Source of the DNA: Diphasiastrum complanatum
Taxonomy: Eukaryota; Streptophyta; Lycopodiopsida; Lycopodiales; Lycopodiaceae
DNA length: 64,000 nt
Direction: 5' to 3'
Assembly: GCA_029204225.1 (NCBI GenBank)
Contig: CM055111.1
Span: 29,406,340-29,470,339, forward strand
Shown: in pieces, positions 10,279-21,480 of the stretch
Layout: every line of letters begins with the position of its first letter
Position numbering within the stretch: position 1 is the first letter of the stretch
Program-made: the position numbers and the translations under genes
Notes under the pieces: model-generated
The model's database searches: none
Told to the model about the DNA's origin: nothing
What the model saw: only the letters and a program-made list of their open reading frames with translations

Positions 10279-10373
10279 ACAAAGAGGCCTCGCAAGCAAC
10301 CTGCCCCTAAAAGGAGCAAGAAATCCTCTGCCCAGGCACCTAAAAAGGTCCGACGCTTGGACCTCCAACATTT
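10279..10373 (+). other. Basic histone-tail-like coding remnant
   Basis: In a frame different from the H3-like fold, this stretch reads TKRPRKQPAPKRSKK then SSAQAPKKVRRL: Lys/Arg/Pro-rich like a histone tail or nuclear localisation region. It follows the fold rather than preceding it, so it is either a displaced N-tail of the same pseudogene or a C-terminal extension. It is cut by the LTR of element A at 10,374. Confidence 0.35.
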
Positions 10374-11461
10374 TGTTGGGAGAGAGGGAGGAAGAATAAA
10401 TGACGAACACGAACAAGAAACGAACTCGAACAAGAAACGAATGAGAAGCAAACTCAAACAGAAAATGTTCGTGCATAGCGGAATGAGTTAAATGACTCTC
10501 TCCATAAGCATGACTACGCCTATCAGAATGAACAGAATTTTAGTGATAGAAATCACAGTCATTCTAGATTACGTAGCCAAACATTTAAATGGATGAAGCG
10601 CTAGATGAATAATTTGTCGCGAATTGCAAGACAAATTATCTGTCGTGAATGATTTGTGAAGAGCTAGACTGTGCTCGACTGATAATTAGTCGCGAATTAT
10701 TCGCAAAAGACAAGTCTAAAAGTTAATCGTCTATTTCCAGAAAGAGCAACAAGAAAGATCATTACTGAATAAAGAATAAACATAGCAATATTGACAGATC
10801 TAAAATGCAAAACAAATGAACTGTGTCAGATTAAGTATATCAAGTATACAAGTCAATTATGCAGTAGAGCACAAGACTGTAGCGGACAAAACCGCATGTC
10901 CTACAAAGCTTATTTCTGTCTGTAATGAGGAATGAAAACTCTTCTCTTAGTCTCTTCTTCACTCACTTGATCATCTAATCATCATCATCAAATACGCAGA
11001 TGGTATCCAATATATATACATAATATTACAGGTGTGCAGATGCAAAAGTACAGAGTGGATGTGCTGTTTGTAGGAGATCGTGGGTGGCTGCAATTGTGGT
11101 CCAATCTGTTAGCGCAACTGCATGGGGTGAAGGTGAAAAGGGTAAGATGTCAGCCAATACTGAAGTGAACATTGGTGATGACGCAAAAGTGCGTCACTCT
11201 TACGAATGGCCTTAGGATAAGATTTACAGGGTGCCTTATCTGTTAGGGAACCTTTGGCATTCAGTAAGATAGTGTCCCCTTTACGCCTATCACCATGACC
11301 TGTGTAAGAACACAGTGTTGCAATTCATTCATCTTTTTCTCGTCTGTGCAAATTTGCGTGTAAAAATGCAGACTGTGTGACAACGTTAGAAAAAAATATG
11401 CACCATGAATGGAGGCAGATTAAAATTGGGATTTAGGAGAGTAGAAGGAGTAAATCCAACA
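10374..11461 (-). repeat. 3' LTR of element A
   Basis: 1,088 bp, on the minus strand beginning TGTTGGATTT and ending CTCTCCCAACA, with TGTTGG/CCAACA terminal inverted repeats. A run of C at 11,462-11,468 followed by TTAAT (plus strand) is the polypurine tract next to it. It retains about 55 bp (near 11,295-11,350) that the 5' LTR lacks, so the two LTRs have diverged by a deletion as well as substitutions. Confidence 0.93.
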
Positions 11462-11503
11462 CCCCCCCTTAATCTGGATCCGTGAATGCCTTGATCTTCA
11501 GAC

Positions 11504-12118
11504 TTAGCAATGCACAAAATCTGTTGTGTGCATTAACACTGAGTGCTTTCGTAAAAATGTCTGCAACCATGTCCTGCTTCTACAGTACGTTAAGCTCACC
11601 TCTCTGTCGAGAACCTTGCCCCTGATATAGTGATATTTTATCTCAATGTGCTTACTCCTAGACTGAAATCTAGGGTTGGCCGATAAGGCAATAGCACTTT
11701 GGTTTACACAAAACAAAATTGTAGGGCTGTACTGATACAGATTGATGTCTGACAACAAATTTCTCAACCAAAACGCTTCCTTAATAGATTCAGAAGCAGC
11801 AATGTATTCTGCTTCAGTAGAAGAAAGTGTGATAGAGGTTTGCTTACGATTGTTCCACAAAATAGAACCGCCGTTGAAGAAGAATGTAAATTCAAATGTG
11901 GACTTACGGTGGTCTACATCTCCTCCCCAGCTTGCATCTAAATATCTATTGAGCTGATGACGATTGTCATTGCTGACATCTCCATAGCAGATTCACTGGT
12001 CCATGGTAGTTCGAATATATCTCATGACTCAAATAAGAGCCTTCCAATAGGTTCCAGGATTAGCCATGTATTGGTTGAGTTTGCTTATAGCAAAAGAGAT
12101 ATCTGGCCTTGTACAACA
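11504..12118 (-). pseudogene. Element A RNase H
   Basis: C-terminal RNase H domain, which degrades the RNA strand of the cDNA hybrid. Seen: QYMANPGTYWK, YLDASWGGDVDHRKS, GGSILWNNRKQTSITLSS, TEAEYIAAS (catalytic Glu region), SAIALSANPRF and RSKHIEIKYHYIRGKV. The normal DIFTKAL block is frameshifted near 11,560. The first residues still encode RPDISF, directly left of the MITE-like insertion that separates this domain from RT. Confidence 0.88.
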
Positions 12119-12491
12119 TTAGAGGAGTTTGAAATGCAAAAAATACCCTTTGTAAAGATTCTTTTTATATTTTTTCTCAATTTTTTCTTACACATGCACC
12201 AATCAAAACACTAAATTTGAAATCTACGTAATGTAAGTTTTTGAGTCCACATTTTGATTACAAACTAAAAGTGGCATAAGTTTTTAGTGGTAAGTCCAAA
12301 TTTAGCAAAGTATGGTGCATTGGAAAGCGCTCAACAAAGGCTTTCCAATGATATGTTACGTGACATACTTTTGAGCTATGATTAAAAAGTTATGGCAAGT
12401 CAAAAGTATTAGTGTTATAATATTTTAATAATATAAACTACATCTGGCACGAATTCTTAAAGGGTCTTTTTGGAGCTCAAAACTCCTCTAA
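12119..12491. mobile_element. MITE-like insertion in the RT-RNase H of element A
   Basis: 373 bp with inverted ends: TTAGAGGAGTTTGA at the left, and TTAGAGGAGTTTTGAGCTCC as the reverse complement of the right end. It splits the Y/VxTRPDISF block, which is uninterrupted in the relative at 9,590-9,620. AT-rich, no coding capacity. TA lies next to both GAGGAG ends, as Tc1/mariner-like elements would leave, but the empty-site comparison leaves several unexplained bases, so the class is open. Confidence 0.75.
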
Positions 12492-13374
12492 TTCGGACCA
12501 TTGCATACATGAGAGATCCGAGTATCAATCGATACGGGTATTCTCTCATCCGCTCCTCTTCCTACTTTGTCTGGGGACATTGGTCCTTTGACAAATGCAG
12601 GTCTGGATCCATTGGTGAGTGAGCTAATTTGCAATTCATCAAATTGTATATGTTAAGAACATTATGAAGATACCTTTCTTGAGTGATGTAAATCAGTCAA
12701 TTTGCTTTGTCTCTATGGATTTGAATTCCAAGACAGAAGTGAACTTCGTCCAGATCAGTCATGTCGAATTCTGAGAACAACATATGTTTTGAATCCTTGA
12801 CCATATTGGCATTATTGCTGAAGAGCAACATATCATCAACATACAAGCTGATGATAATGAAGGATTGCTGCACTGACTTTGAATAAACGTTGCAATCAGC
12901 GATTCTTGGTTTAAATCCTTGTTCAATGAGGAATGTGTTGATCTTCTGAAACCAAGCTCTAGCAGACTGTTTCAAGCCGTACAGTGCTTTATGGAGTTTA
13001 CAGACATGATTCTTCATGCCTTCTAGAACATATCCTTTGGGCTGGATCATGTAGATAGCTTCTTGTATAACTCCATTCAGATAGGCTGTTTGTACATCGA
13101 GTTGATGTACTTCAAGGTCGGCAGCTACAGCATAAGACAAGAGCATTCGGATCAACGAATGTTTGACGATTGGACTAAAAGTCTCACTGTAGTCGACATT
13201 CGGGATCTGGGTGAATCCTCGTGCTACCAGTCTAGCCTTCCTTCGATCAATCGCTCTGTTGGCATTATATTTGATCTTAAAGATCCATTTGCAATCAGTA
13301 ATATTGTAGCCAATAGGATCTTCGACTAATGACCATGTCTGATTCTTGATCAGAGAGGAATACTCTCTGTCCAT
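12492..13374 (-). pseudogene. Element A reverse transcriptase
   Basis: RT copying element RNA into cDNA. Order: SLVEDPIGYNITDCKWIFK, ARLVARGFTQIPNVDYSETF, LDVQTAYLNGVIQ, LYGLKQSARAWF and catalytic YVDD (SLYVDDMLLF), then FDMTDLDEVHFCLGIQIHRD. Open for 225 codons (13,374-12,697), then a stop after DKAN and a continuation to the MITE-like insertion at 12,491. Best preserved RT of family A here; the family's other copy is at 3,373-4,281. Confidence 0.93.
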
Positions 13375-13434
13375 AGCTTCTCTCCAGAGATCAGAGTCTG
13401 GTTGGCTAAGTGCCTCTTCGACTGTCGTCGGTTC

Positions 13435-14503
13435 CTACATTAAAAGACAAGCAGACTCAGGAGTATACCTTGTGGGCTGTGTGCGCACTCGGCTTGATCT
13501 TCTAGGAGGATTCGACTGATGAACTGCTCCTAGGATATGTTGCTGGGTAGCAACAACATCTTCGTCTGATTCGTTGTCTCGAAGTGGGTCGACGATAGAC
13601 GTTCCTGAGCCAGAAGCTCGGATTGTCGCAATATCCTTGCCTTTGAGGTTGACAAACTGATCCTCGATAAAGATTGTATCCCAGCTATATAAGATTTGCT
13701 GGGTATCAGGATTGTACAGCTTGTAGGTGTTATTAGACGAAGTATATCCGATTAGGATGGTCTTTAGACCTTGGAAGTCCAATTTTTTCCTTGTGTCCTT
13801 TGGAATCTTCGTGTAGGCAATGCACCCAAAGACTCTAAGGTTTTTCAAAGAAGGCTTGGAGCCTGTCCACACCTCGTGGGGTGTCTTGTCTGAGAGGGAT
13901 TTGGTTGAACATTTGTTCTGGATGTAAGCTATAGTGGAGACAGCTTCAGCCCAAAACCTCTTGGGCAACGATGCATGTGCTAGCATACACTTAGCAGATT
14001 CGACCAGAGTTCGGTTTTTCCTCTCAGCTAAGCCATTAGACTGAGGACTGTAAGGAGTGATGAATTGCTGCTCAATGCCTTGGCTTTGGCAATACTCTTT
14101 GAACTCGACAGAGATATATTCTCCATCATTATCTGATCTTAGGGCCTTGATTGTCCTTCCAGTCTCATTTTCTACATGCTCCCTTAAGATTCTGAAGTAG
14201 TTGAAGGCTTCTGATTTCTTCGTTATGAAGTACACCATCGTTCTTCTCAAGAATTCATCAATAAAGGTTATAAAATATGTGGCTTCCTTCAGCGAAGGAT
14301 TTTTCATCGTGCCACAGATATTTGAATGTATAACATCTAGCAACATGCTGATGGCTTGACTTAAATGGCTTCCTAGTCTATTTTCCAACTAGACAGTCTT
14401 GACAGATAGGTAGCTCGATTGTTTCGCGAGGATAGTCGAGATCAAGAACAATAGATTGTCTAGACATTCGTTGTACAAAAGCATAATTTAAATGACCAAG
14501 TCT
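13435..14503 (-). pseudogene. Element A integrase
   Basis: Begins with an HHCC-type zinc region (LGHLN, then CQDC) carrying stops near 14,390, then an open frame from 14,388 to 13,435. Catalytic triad region: FIDEF near the first Asp (family usually FIDD), LRSDNDGEYISVEFKEYC for the second Asp, and SNGLAERKNRTLVES for Glu. The C-terminal part has WTGSKPSLKNLRVFG and IPKDTRKKLDFQ and ends in a linker with RRSSRVRTQPTRYTPES before RT. Confidence 0.92.
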
Positions 14504-15109
14504 TTAATGCCAAAGTAAACCTTTATTTGATTGAATTGAAGTATTGAGAGCCTGACTAGAGGCAAAAAAGCAATGACTTAGTTCATACAAGTATCCATGC
14601 CTCTTTTCGAGTGCTAGGATCTTGTCTGTCCTATCAACTACTTTACATTGATCACATTCAAATTCTACTCTGTGTTCTAGATTTGTGATTATGCTTACAG
14701 AGAGCAGGTTCGTGGATAACTTAGGTACATACAAGACTTTGGAGAGTAGCTTAGATTGATCATTTGCAAAGCGTAATCTTACAGTTCCTTCACCTTTAAT
14801 AGCTTGTGTGCTATTGTCGCCAAGGTGAACGAATTTTTGGACACTGTAAAATGTATAGGACTCAATACAACCAATCATGCTAGTCATGTACTGAGTGGCT
14901 CCGGAATACAAGAACCAAGAACTGTTGCCAGATGCTCCTTGATGGTTGGTCATAAAGGCATCATGATCCGCTTCTTGAATGGGTTGTGGAGCTTCTGCAG
15001 CTGCATTTGCCACTTGATTCGACTGTCCTTTGTTGTTGTTCTTCGCTTGAAGTATTTGACAATCTTGTATTTCTTGGTTGTTTCGTTTGCAATATCTGCA
15101 GAACAACAA
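14504..15109 (-). pseudogene. Element A zinc knuckle and protease
   Basis: N-terminal CRYCKRNNQEIQDC is a CX2CX4HX4C knuckle whose His has become Gln; element B keeps GHE at this place. The protease active site reads SWFLYSGATQYMT: the catalytic Asp of D-S/T-G is Tyr, so it is inactive even though the frame is open for 201 codons. LSKVLYVPKLSTNLLSV is the conserved block that follows, and the frame ends at GLLWH, the start of the integrase zinc region. Confidence 0.9.
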
Positions 15110-15154
15110 CTTCTTTGTCTACGAATTTGACTGTTCCTTGTGCTGAGTTGGTTT

Positions 15155-15819
15155 CTAGTCTGGCTTTGATAGCTTCGGGCCTTTCTTCTTCTTTTGCTTT
15201 GTCATGCCCTTGTTGGTATGCAAGGCGTGAGAATCAGTTGAGGAACTTGAGGCTTCGTTCCTTCGCGTGTCTTCCTGCAACAACATAGTGATGACTCTCG
15301 AAAGAGTCAACTCTGGATGAGTCGTGATGATCATCACCCAATTGTCGTAAGAACTTGACAAGCTTGTAAGCAGTTGCATCACTGCATCTTGATCGTCTAT
15401 GATAGATCCAACAACGGCCATTTGCCTTAGCAGGTTCTTGAGTTGATTATTGTGATTCTGTAGAGAATCACCATTCTTCATCTTGAGGATTTAGAATTTC
15501 TTCCTAAGATGTAGCTTGGAAGCTATATCTTGCACTTCGTATAGTGTGCTCAAGATGTTCCAAACTTCTTTCGATGTCTGAGCCTCAGATACATGGCCGA
15601 TCTGTGTATTCGTGATGTTGAGGATGATTAGCGCGAAAGCTCTTTCATCCTTCAACTTTCATCGGATGATTGTCACGTCATCCGCTTCGGGTTTTCCTTA
15701 TGCACCTGTGACAACGTTGTACAATTCTTTTGTACAATCTTCATCTTAAATTTCCACAGATGGTAATTGGCTCCATCAAGCTTGTCCATGAGAGGACTGG
15801 CTTTCCCTTGGAAATCCAT
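15155..15819 (-). pseudogene. Element A gag
   Basis: Starts at ATG 15,819-15,817 with MDFQGKASPLMDKLDGANYH then LWKFKMKIVL-like residues, the usual copia gag N-terminus. A frameshift near 15,690 and a stop near 15,500 precede QNHNNQLKNLLRQMAVVGS and LSRVITMLLQEDTRRNE. Gag forms the virus-like particle. The related gag of element B (54,664-55,320) has the same ALI/AII-LNI-T/DTQI and STLYEV/DI blocks. Confidence 0.85.
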
Positions 15820-15964
15820 GTGGAAGAATTAGTCTAAGTGATAGGAGAAACTATCAGTGACTTAAGTATGAAAATCTGATACTGAAAAATACAGAACAAG
15901 AAAACAATTACTCTATTGGCTAGTAGAGTCTTGTATTGTGGGAGATAATTGAGCTACAAAGATT

Positions 15965-15976
15965 GCTCTGATACCA
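15965..15976 (-). other. Primer-binding site of element A
   Basis: TGGTATCAGAGC on the minus strand, complementary to the 3' end of initiator-Met tRNA. It abuts the LTR (ending CCCAACA) without a gap. Confidence 0.92.
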
Positions 15977-17009
15977 TGTTGGGAGAGAGGGAGGAAGAAT
16001 AAATGATGAACACGAACGAGAAACAAACTTGAACAAGAAACGAATGAGAAGTGAACTCGAATAGAAAATGTTCATGCACAGCGGAATGAGTTAAATGACT
16101 CTCTCCATAAGCATGACTATGCCTATCAGAATGAGCAGAATTTTAGTGATAGAAATCACAGTCATTCTAAATTATGTAGCCAAACATTTAAATGGATGAA
16201 GTGCTAGATGAATGATCTGTCACGAATTGCAAGACAAATTATCTGTCGCGAATGATTCGCGAAGAGCTAGACTGTGCTCGACTGATAATTAGTCGAAAAT
16301 TATTTGTGAAAGACAAGACTAAAAGTTAATCGTCTATTATCAGAAAGAACAACAACAAAGTCCAGACAGAATAAAGAATAAGCATAGCAATATTGACAGA
16401 TCTAAAACGCAAAACAGATGAACTATGTCAGATTAAGTATATCAAGTATACAAGTCAATTATGCGGTAGAGCACAAGACTGTAGCGGACAAAACCGCATG
16501 CCCTACAAAGCCTATTTATGTTTGTAATGAGGAATGAAAACTCTTCTCTTAGTCTCTTCTTCACTCACTTGATCATCTAACCATCATCATCGAATATGCA
16601 GATGGTATCCAATATATATACATAATATTACAGGTGTGCAGATGCGAAAGTACAGAGTGGATGTGCTATCTGTAGGAGATCGTGGGTGGCTGCAATCGTT
16701 GTCCAATCTGTTAGCACAACCGCATGGGTTAAAGGTGAAAAAGGTGCGACGTCAGCCAGTACTGAAGTGAACGTTGGTGATGACACAAAAGTGCGTTACT
16801 CTTATGAATGGCCTTAGGATAAGATTTACAAGGTGCCTTATTTGTTAGGGCACCTTTGGCATTCAGTAAGGTAGTGTCCCCTTTTCGCCTGTCACCATGC
16901 GAATTTGCGTGTAAAAATGCAAACTGCATGACAATGTTAGAAAAAAATATGCAGCATGAATGGAGGCAGATTAAAATTGGGATTTAGGAGAGTATGAGTA
17001 AATCCAACA
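15977..17009 (-). repeat. 5' LTR of element A
   Basis: 1,033 bp, same ends as the left LTR (TGTTGGATTT to CCCAACA on the minus strand) but about 55 bp shorter through a deletion near 16,898. It is flanked on the right by a polypurine tract and the 3' end of RNase H, as a 3' LTR would be, which shows an LTR shared between two internal regions. Confidence 0.92.
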
Positions 17010-17127
17010 CCCCCCCTTAATCTGGATCCTTGAATGCCTTGATCTTCAGACTTAGAAATGCACAAAATCTGTTGTGTCCATTAACACTGAGTGCTTTCGT
17101 AAAAATGTCTGCAACCATGTCCTGTTG
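17010..17127 (-). pseudogene. 3' tail of a second family A element
   Basis: CCCCCCC-TTAATCTGGATCC and the next about 110 bp match 11,462-11,580: polypurine tract and the last coding part of RNase H. It stops at 17,127, where a gypsy LTR begins. So a second element A once lay to the right and shares the LTR at 15,977-17,009. Confidence 0.85.
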
Positions 17128-17906
17128 TTGGTTGTCCGCATCCCTCAACTCTGGCTATGGCTCCAACTAATGAGTGTTATGGCAGACTCCCAACTAGAAC
17201 ATGTTATGGCTCTGACTAGGCATTGTGGGCTTTCCCAACCAATGGCTATGGCTTCCAACTAACCGAGAGGTTGAAGAATGAGAAGATCTACAGTGAGTGG
17301 GTGAGTATTTCGGGCAAGATCCACTCTTCTCTCGTTTCTCTACTTAGGAACTGACTCAAATGATGGCTTAACCTAATTCAATGACGGCTTAGCCCAAAAT
17401 CTCCTCCTCTAAGGCTGACCCTACTAGAGAATGGAGGGCCTAGATTAACTTAACATGTTGCCAGATGAATAATATACCATACAAGGTGAAGCAACATAGT
17501 ACATGAAACCACACAAGGGAGAACACTCAGAGAGAAAGACAGGCATGTATTGCAAATGAGGTTCTTCTCGAAAATGGACTCTTCCACTCCTATTTATACT
17601 TGGAGTGGTGATCACTTATAAAAATGCACTATGGGACAAGTAAGCCACACTTACTTTGAGTCACACTGGTGCCATGGGACAAATCCCCAATAGGCCTTTG
17701 TGACTAAATTTTACATGACTTGAAATTACATATCTATGTGTAGTGCCCATGGCAATTTAGACTTAGAACTAAATAACTTAAGCCAGTATGGATACCGTAA
17801 AAGCCTAAACTTGCTGGGCAAGTTCTACGTTTAAATCCTATCCTGCTTGTATTTTTGAAGATATTCCGCAAGATGGCTAGAATATTCCTTGAAATATCAG
17901 CCTACA
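17128..17906 (-). repeat. Gypsy LTR (family G2), truncated
   Basis: On the minus strand it begins TGTAGGCTGATATTTC after a purine tract (ACGGAGGGGATAA, 17,907-17,919) and has a TATA box TATAAATA at 17,591-17,598. Its distal part has three degenerate copies of a TTGG-AGCCATAGCCA-type word at 17,150-17,260. The U5 end is lost at 17,127, where the element A tail starts. LTR identity rests on the purine tract, TG start and TATA. Confidence 0.6.
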
Positions 17907-18090
17907 TTATCCCCTCCGTTAAGAACTTCGCGGTCCCACGCCAAGTACAATGTTAAGACCCCGCTCCTTATGGTGCTGGAGGAGTCAAAGTCGGTGCAAC
18001 TTGTAGATGTGGAACTTTTTGTAAAGTGTTGTTCCGTAGGAGATGAAGCTTTGAAGAAGTATGAGTGTCTCCAGAAGATTTGAATTGAAG
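17907..18090 (-). pseudogene. C-terminal end of gypsy pol
   Basis: On the minus strand an open stretch ends SSTIRSGVLTLYLAWDREVL then NGGDNVG just before the LTR; a G-G-D/E-N-V ending fused to the polypurine tract is common in plant gypsy pol. Only about 50 codons are readable. From 18,091 to 19,268 I find no domain; there are poly-T runs at 18,440-18,456 and 18,482-18,495 and long minus-strand open frames (18,557-18,869) without recognisable content. Confidence 0.4.
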
Positions 18091-19268
18091 TAGAGTGAAG
18101 TTGGCTCGTTGATGACTTGCTTCCAATTGCTCACGCAAATGATTCAACGGATGATGTACACGAGCTTAGTATTTCTTGAGACATGATGTGAATGCCACAC
18201 AAGAGATTATTGAACGGCAATGAGATGAAGATGGAGTGGGTGTGATAGAGGGTGTTGAAATCTTGGAAGTGGTGAAGGTGGATATATGGAAGTGGCTGGA
18301 TGGATCAAAATTCCTTTACTCATTATTGTCTTTTGAAGCACTTTTGGCAGTAGAGGTGTTTCTTGCAACTATTTGAATTCTTCACAGAGTTCAAGAACTC
18401 TTCAAGCGGTCGCGAATGTATAGAAGCGTGTATGGCCTTGTTTTTTTTTTTTTTGAATGATCAACAAGCTGTTAACGTGTCATTTTTTTTTTTTTGGATT
18501 TAAGACATGGCTCATTATCATTGTTGAGAACCTCTGACATCCTTGAGTTTGTTGCTTCAAGCGCCGTGAACTTTATCAATGGTATGATGCAGATGTTGTA
18601 GATTTGTCTGCTTCACAAAGTACTGTGGTTGACAAACTAGAGCAGTGCAGATGGATCCATCGGGGAGGAATGAAGACTTGAGACAAGGATGGGAGAAGTG
18701 AGATGAAGCTGCAACATGTAGTATATGGTGGAACATGAGAGAATGAATGGATGGAAAAAGGAATGAGATGGGTCTTGTGTGGATTTGCATATCTGTCCAT
18801 AATATAACCAATGCTCTTTGTACAATTCTCCATGGAATCATCATGGCTCGTCTTTGAAAGCTTTGTCATTGAGGTTGTGTGCTCATATCTTCAATCTCTG
18901 ATTGACTTGGAAATTTCTTCAGTTTGCGTAGGCCTATGGGATGTCGCTCGCTGATGACTTGTGCTTTTTTTTGTGGCCTCCGCAGATGATTGAATGGATG
19001 ATGTACAACAGCGGTAGTACGGGCGACCACTGCTCAATGTACATTTTTCAAATGAAGCATTGTTGTTGGCGTTGGTAGGAACATTGGTCGTCTGCGTCAA
19101 TTTGCATATAGATTTTGCCCTTGATGTGACTTGAGAGCCTTTCACGGGTACAAGTTACCACTTTATTGATGATTTGATGGCCATGGTGAGGCAATTGGAA
19201 AAGCATGGATACTGTAGCGCTTACGTAAAACCAACTACTTATTGATAATGCTGGTGGTGGCATTGCAG

Positions 19269-19963
19269 ATTCCACTGAATCTGTGAACACGGTTAATGTC
19301 ATTCTTCTTTTTGTTACTTTTGTAGGTTACGATTCTTTACGGTTTGGTCTAATTATTAGAATGGTTTCCAAGCAGAAATGTTTTTCAGATAACAATATGT
19401 ATTCCCAGCCTGTCAGTGGGGAGAAACGAGTATGTTACTTAGATACATGCATAAACAAGCCATGCAACCAGTCTTAGCTCAGTATGGATTAGCGTTATGA
19501 ATTCAGGGAGCAATTCTACAATCAATCTACTAAAATCAGGGAACAAAACAATGACAAGGTTAAACTACTCAGCAAGAAACAAGAAAACAAGAAAACTAGA
19601 TTCCTAGCAACACTCTAGCAACCCAAGAATCAAGAAACACCCATTTCTTGATGGTTGGAATGCCCAAGAACAATCAAGAACTGAAATGTAAAAGAATATG
19701 CAGGATCTTCACGGCATTTCAGCCTATTTAGTTTACTTGAATGTTGTTTTCTACATTAATCCACAAACAAGAAATGAAATCTAATTCACAACTAAAAAGC
19801 AAGAGAGTAAGCAAGAAATCTAACTAATCCACGAACACAAAAGGAAATCAAAACATGCTCATAGGAATTTCACTCAAGAACATTGCCATGAACAAGGAGC
19901 TTTACAATCATCAAGAACTTGTGGAAGATCTTCTTTATTCACTCAAGAGAACTTGACAATACA
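19269..19963 (-). repeat. Left direct repeat (LTR of composite gypsy unit)
   Basis: About 695 bp matching 25,092-25,774 with scattered substitutions and small indels. On the minus strand it starts TGTATTGTCAAG, immediately after a purine-rich tract (19,964-19,985) that follows the stop of the gag-like frame. That arrangement is polypurine tract plus 3' LTR. The other end is blurred. Confidence 0.75.
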
Positions 19964-19980
19964 TCTCCCTCGCTCATCTT

Positions 19981-21350
19981 TCACCCCATGGCTTCAAATA
20001 CTTGGAAGCAGAGCTTACTTTCAAAGTTTAGTGGCCCCAGGTACTCTCTTATCTTTTCAATAAAGCCCAGCTCCTGCCAGTCTTCCACCATGGTCGCATA
20101 TCGTGACGACATGAAGGCCGCTCTATAGTATAGTCGGGCCATCATCTCATGGTCTTCCTCTGATTGGAGGGCTATGTTGGGATTGATCTTGATCGGTTCC
20201 AAACCACGATCCCAAAAACATTCTTGCTGCATTAGGAAGGCCATAGATTGGCGGTATTCGGCACTTTCTTGCACGCATAGATCGGCATTTGTCTTGTATT
20301 TGTGCCCAAAATCAAGTAACTGTAGCCTCAGATCATCCGGGGAGGTTCTCTCTAAAATTTCTAGAATCACTGGCCAGTTCACCAACTCAATCCGTGGTTT
20401 TTCTGTTGGCCATGGTTTTTTGCGTTTTAGCGGCATGTAGAATGGATCTATTCGCTTCCATGCCGGTGCTTTCAGGTACTCTTGGAGTTGCTTGCTATCC
20501 TTTAGGATCTTATTTTGCCACTCCGGTTGCGGTTGTAATGCCGCAATGATCTCAGCTCTGGTGGAGTATTGGCTTTTATCTATATCCTCTTTGCCTCCTC
20601 TCATGTTGGGAAGATACTTCCTCTCGAGTCTCTTTGATTCTCTGGTATCGGCCATTTTGCCCCGGGGCCTGGTAGGAGAAGCTATCCTACGCGGTTGTGG
20701 TGTCCTCGTCAGGTAATCATCTAGGGCCTTGGCGCCCGTATCTTTGTCCTTGGCTCACACAATCGTTGACGGCTCAGTTGCGCCCGTGTCTTGCCTGGGT
20801 GAGAATCTTCTTGTTTCTGGTGGGTCCACCAGGAAGTCATCATTAACCCAAATGTCATGGTTAGTTTCTAGAAGTTTAGGGATAAAGTAATCTAGAGAGA
20901 GAGGTGCAAGGACGACAAGCTTAGGAGGAGGTGGGTTTAACAAATTATACACGACATTGGGGGAGTGGAGTTGTTGAAGGAAGTCGTCCCGTCGGGCTTT
21001 GTATGTGTCAGCTGGACCTTTTGTTGGGTCCATTATTCTGCTAGGAGGTGGTGAAGAGAGAGAAGATGAAAAAATAGGGTAAGTTGGAATGAATGTTTCA
21101 GAAAAATTAAAAGCGGAATAAGAGGAGGTGTTAAAAGTGGGAGGGGGAGGGGAAAAAGCTCTAGAAGCAGCTTCGGCCTACTCCGTCATCTCCTTCATCA
21201 TCCCATGGTTTCTGCAAATGAGCGCCTGCTTGGGCCTTGCATGTCGTGTCCCACAACTAATTCACCTTGTCCAAGACTTGCTGCAAGGCTTTCGTTGTAT
21301 CTTCTAGCTGTTTTTGGGACTCTAGGATGATTTTTTCCTGCTTGGCCAGA
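19981..21350 (-). pseudogene. Gag-like protein beside the LTR
   Basis: Main frame 21,033 to 19,981, about 350 codons with one TGA at 20,757-20,755; it is open further upstream to about 21,190 (Pro/Ser-rich). Another frame near 21,350-21,255 reads LAKQEKIILESQKQLEDTTK, a coiled coil. C-terminal words: PDDLRLQLLDFGHKYKT, EYRQSMAFLMQQECFWDRGL and ARLYYRAAFMSSRYATMVED; it ends FEAMG just before a purine tract and LTR. No zinc knuckle. It is homologous to the frame at 1,776-2,262. I take it as a gag of a gypsy or TR-GAG-like element; no family name is claimed. Confidence 0.55.
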
Positions 21351-21393
21351 AATTATAAAATAGTCATGAATACTATAACAGTTTGGACCTATG

Positions 21394-21467
21394 GCTCTGA
21401 TACCACTTGTTGGGTTTGTATAATGGAATATTGTTTAGAAATAATTATTTTATTAGCTCCAATACCA
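21394..21467 (-). other. Two tandem Met-tRNA primer sites
   Basis: Minus-strand TGGTATCAGAGC at 21,405-21,394 and a mutated TGGTATTGGAGC at 21,467-21,456. Each is preceded by a CAACAAG-type LTR end (CCCAACAAG and TTCAACAAGCA). Only a few dozen bases of LTR remain between them. They mark a junction between the truncated RT on the right and the gag-like frame on the left. Confidence 0.75.
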
Positions 21468-21480
21468 TGCTTGTTGAATA

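Larger units (their letters stand above)
10374..17009 (-). mobile_element. Ty1/copia element A, near full length
   Basis: Minus-strand element with 5' LTR (15,977-17,009), primer site, gag, protease, integrase, RT, RNase H, polypurine tract and 3' LTR (10,374-11,461), in the order gag-PR-INT-RT-RH that defines copia. Many stops and frameshifts make it defective. A 373-bp MITE-like sequence interrupts the RT/RH join. The 5' LTR is followed on its right by another copy's 3' tail instead of host DNA, so the unit is part of a recombined tandem. Confidence 0.9.

Noticed and set aside
10219-10476. Two minus-strand open frames across the LTR A edge
   Set aside because: They run through the LTR terminus and antisense of the H3-like region; no protein character.
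15965-15980. tRNA genes at the TGGTATCAGAGC sites
   Set aside because: These are 12-base primer sites adjacent to LTR ends; no cloverleaf surrounds them.
18557-18869. Overlapping 95- and 97-codon minus-strand frames
   Set aside because: Two frames of equal length over the same DNA, rich in His/Ser/Phe; no domain and no neighbouring splice logic.
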